Assembly (NCBI RefSeq): GCF_020379485.1
Contig: NC_063452.1
Location: 57,309,338 to 57,373,337, forward strand
Origin: Brassica napus
Taxonomy: Eukaryota > Streptophyta > Magnoliopsida > Brassicales > Brassicaceae
Length of the DNA stretch: 64,000 nt
Direction: 5' to 3'
The position numbers and the translations under genes were made by a program. The notes below the pieces were generated by a model that saw nothing but the letters and a program-made list of their open reading frames with translations, was not told the DNA's origin and did no database searches. Each line of letters starts with the position of its first letter. The stretch's first letter is position 1. Shown one piece after another: positions 63,631 to 64,000 of the stretch.

Positions 63631-64000
63631 TATCATAGGATAGGAACATGTTACTTGTGCTACAAGGAACCGTTTGCTATGTGCTTAGAATGTTGTGTTT
63701 AAATTGAGGTTTAAGTGTAGATAAGATCATATATAAATATTAGTTAGGGTATAGTAAGTTTATAGAAGAACTTTAAAGAATCTTTTGGACGATTTCATTA
63801 TAGAAACATATATAGTCACTGGTCTATGGAGAGGAATCTGTTAGGGTTTGCATGTAGTTGAAGAACATGTTTCTTGTGCTTTAAGAAAATAGAGTTTAAC
63901 TGATTTTATTGAAGAGAGTGACTGATCTTGGGTTTTGTTATTTCATCTGTATGTGCCGAGGACAAGAACAGAGAGAACGGACTGGAAAACTAAAACTGAA
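63631..64000. other. Downstream sequence to window edge
   Basis: AT-rich. It either holds the 3' UTR of the 62521 gene or an intron and later exon of it. Nothing else is supported. Confidence 0.4.

Overview
This window is plant nuclear DNA, almost certainly from a Brassica-type crucifer (Brassicaceae). Genes have short GT-AG introns, AT-rich spacers and spliced 5' leaders, and every recognisable gene looks like a member of one Arabidopsis thaliana chromosome 5 block. From memory of that genome, the order matches At5g16220 down to At5g16110: PB1-domain protein, LisH/HEAT protein, a small basic protein, CSLA11, a GT14 glycosyltransferase, plastidic glucose translocator, CRS2-like peptidyl-tRNA hydrolase, ribosomal protein eS7, monoacylglycerol-lipase-like hydrolase and a small conserved protein. 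The locus IDs are recollection, not a search result.

Layout. 1-2.2 kb: PB1 gene (+), possibly frame-damaged. 2.7-24.9 kb: a LisH/coiled-coil/HEAT (RELCH-like) gene that is a clear pseudogene. It carries several nonsense codons, frameshifts and exon deletions, and has been split by an antisense LINE scrap in an intron, a sense LINE in an exon, a chromodomain Ty3/gypsy element in an exon and a Ty1/copia element in an exon. The copia element itself holds a 7-kb gag-protease-only LTR element. 26.8 kb: small single-exon gene. 30.5-33.5 kb: intact nine-exon CSLA (mannan synthase-like) gene. 34.9-43.1 kb: two-exon GT14 gene (-) whose only intron holds a 6.6-kb nearly intact LINE and whose second exon has an in-frame stop. 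44.0-46.8 kb: plastid glucose transporter (-). 48.2-49.4 kb: CRS2-like gene (+). 50.4-51.2 kb: RPS7 (-). 52.5-54.5 kb: alpha/beta hydrolase (-). 60.0-60.7 kb: small conserved protein (+). 62.5-63.6 kb: acidic unrecognised protein (+).

Spacers are rich in small non-autonomous DNA elements: three hAT-like elements starting TAGG..TGGGC with 8-bp target duplications, an inverted pair of about 560-bp elements, a Helitron with a textbook 3' hairpin and CTAG end, and at least two further MITEs. There are also two 21-bp tail-only retroposition scars.

I see no operon-like or defence-like system. The genes are ordinary housekeeping, plastid and cell-wall genes. The unusual material is the layered transposon archaeology and the pol-less LTR element. 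Exon borders were placed by eye from splice consensus and reading-frame continuity; for the genes summed below, the exons add up to whole codons.
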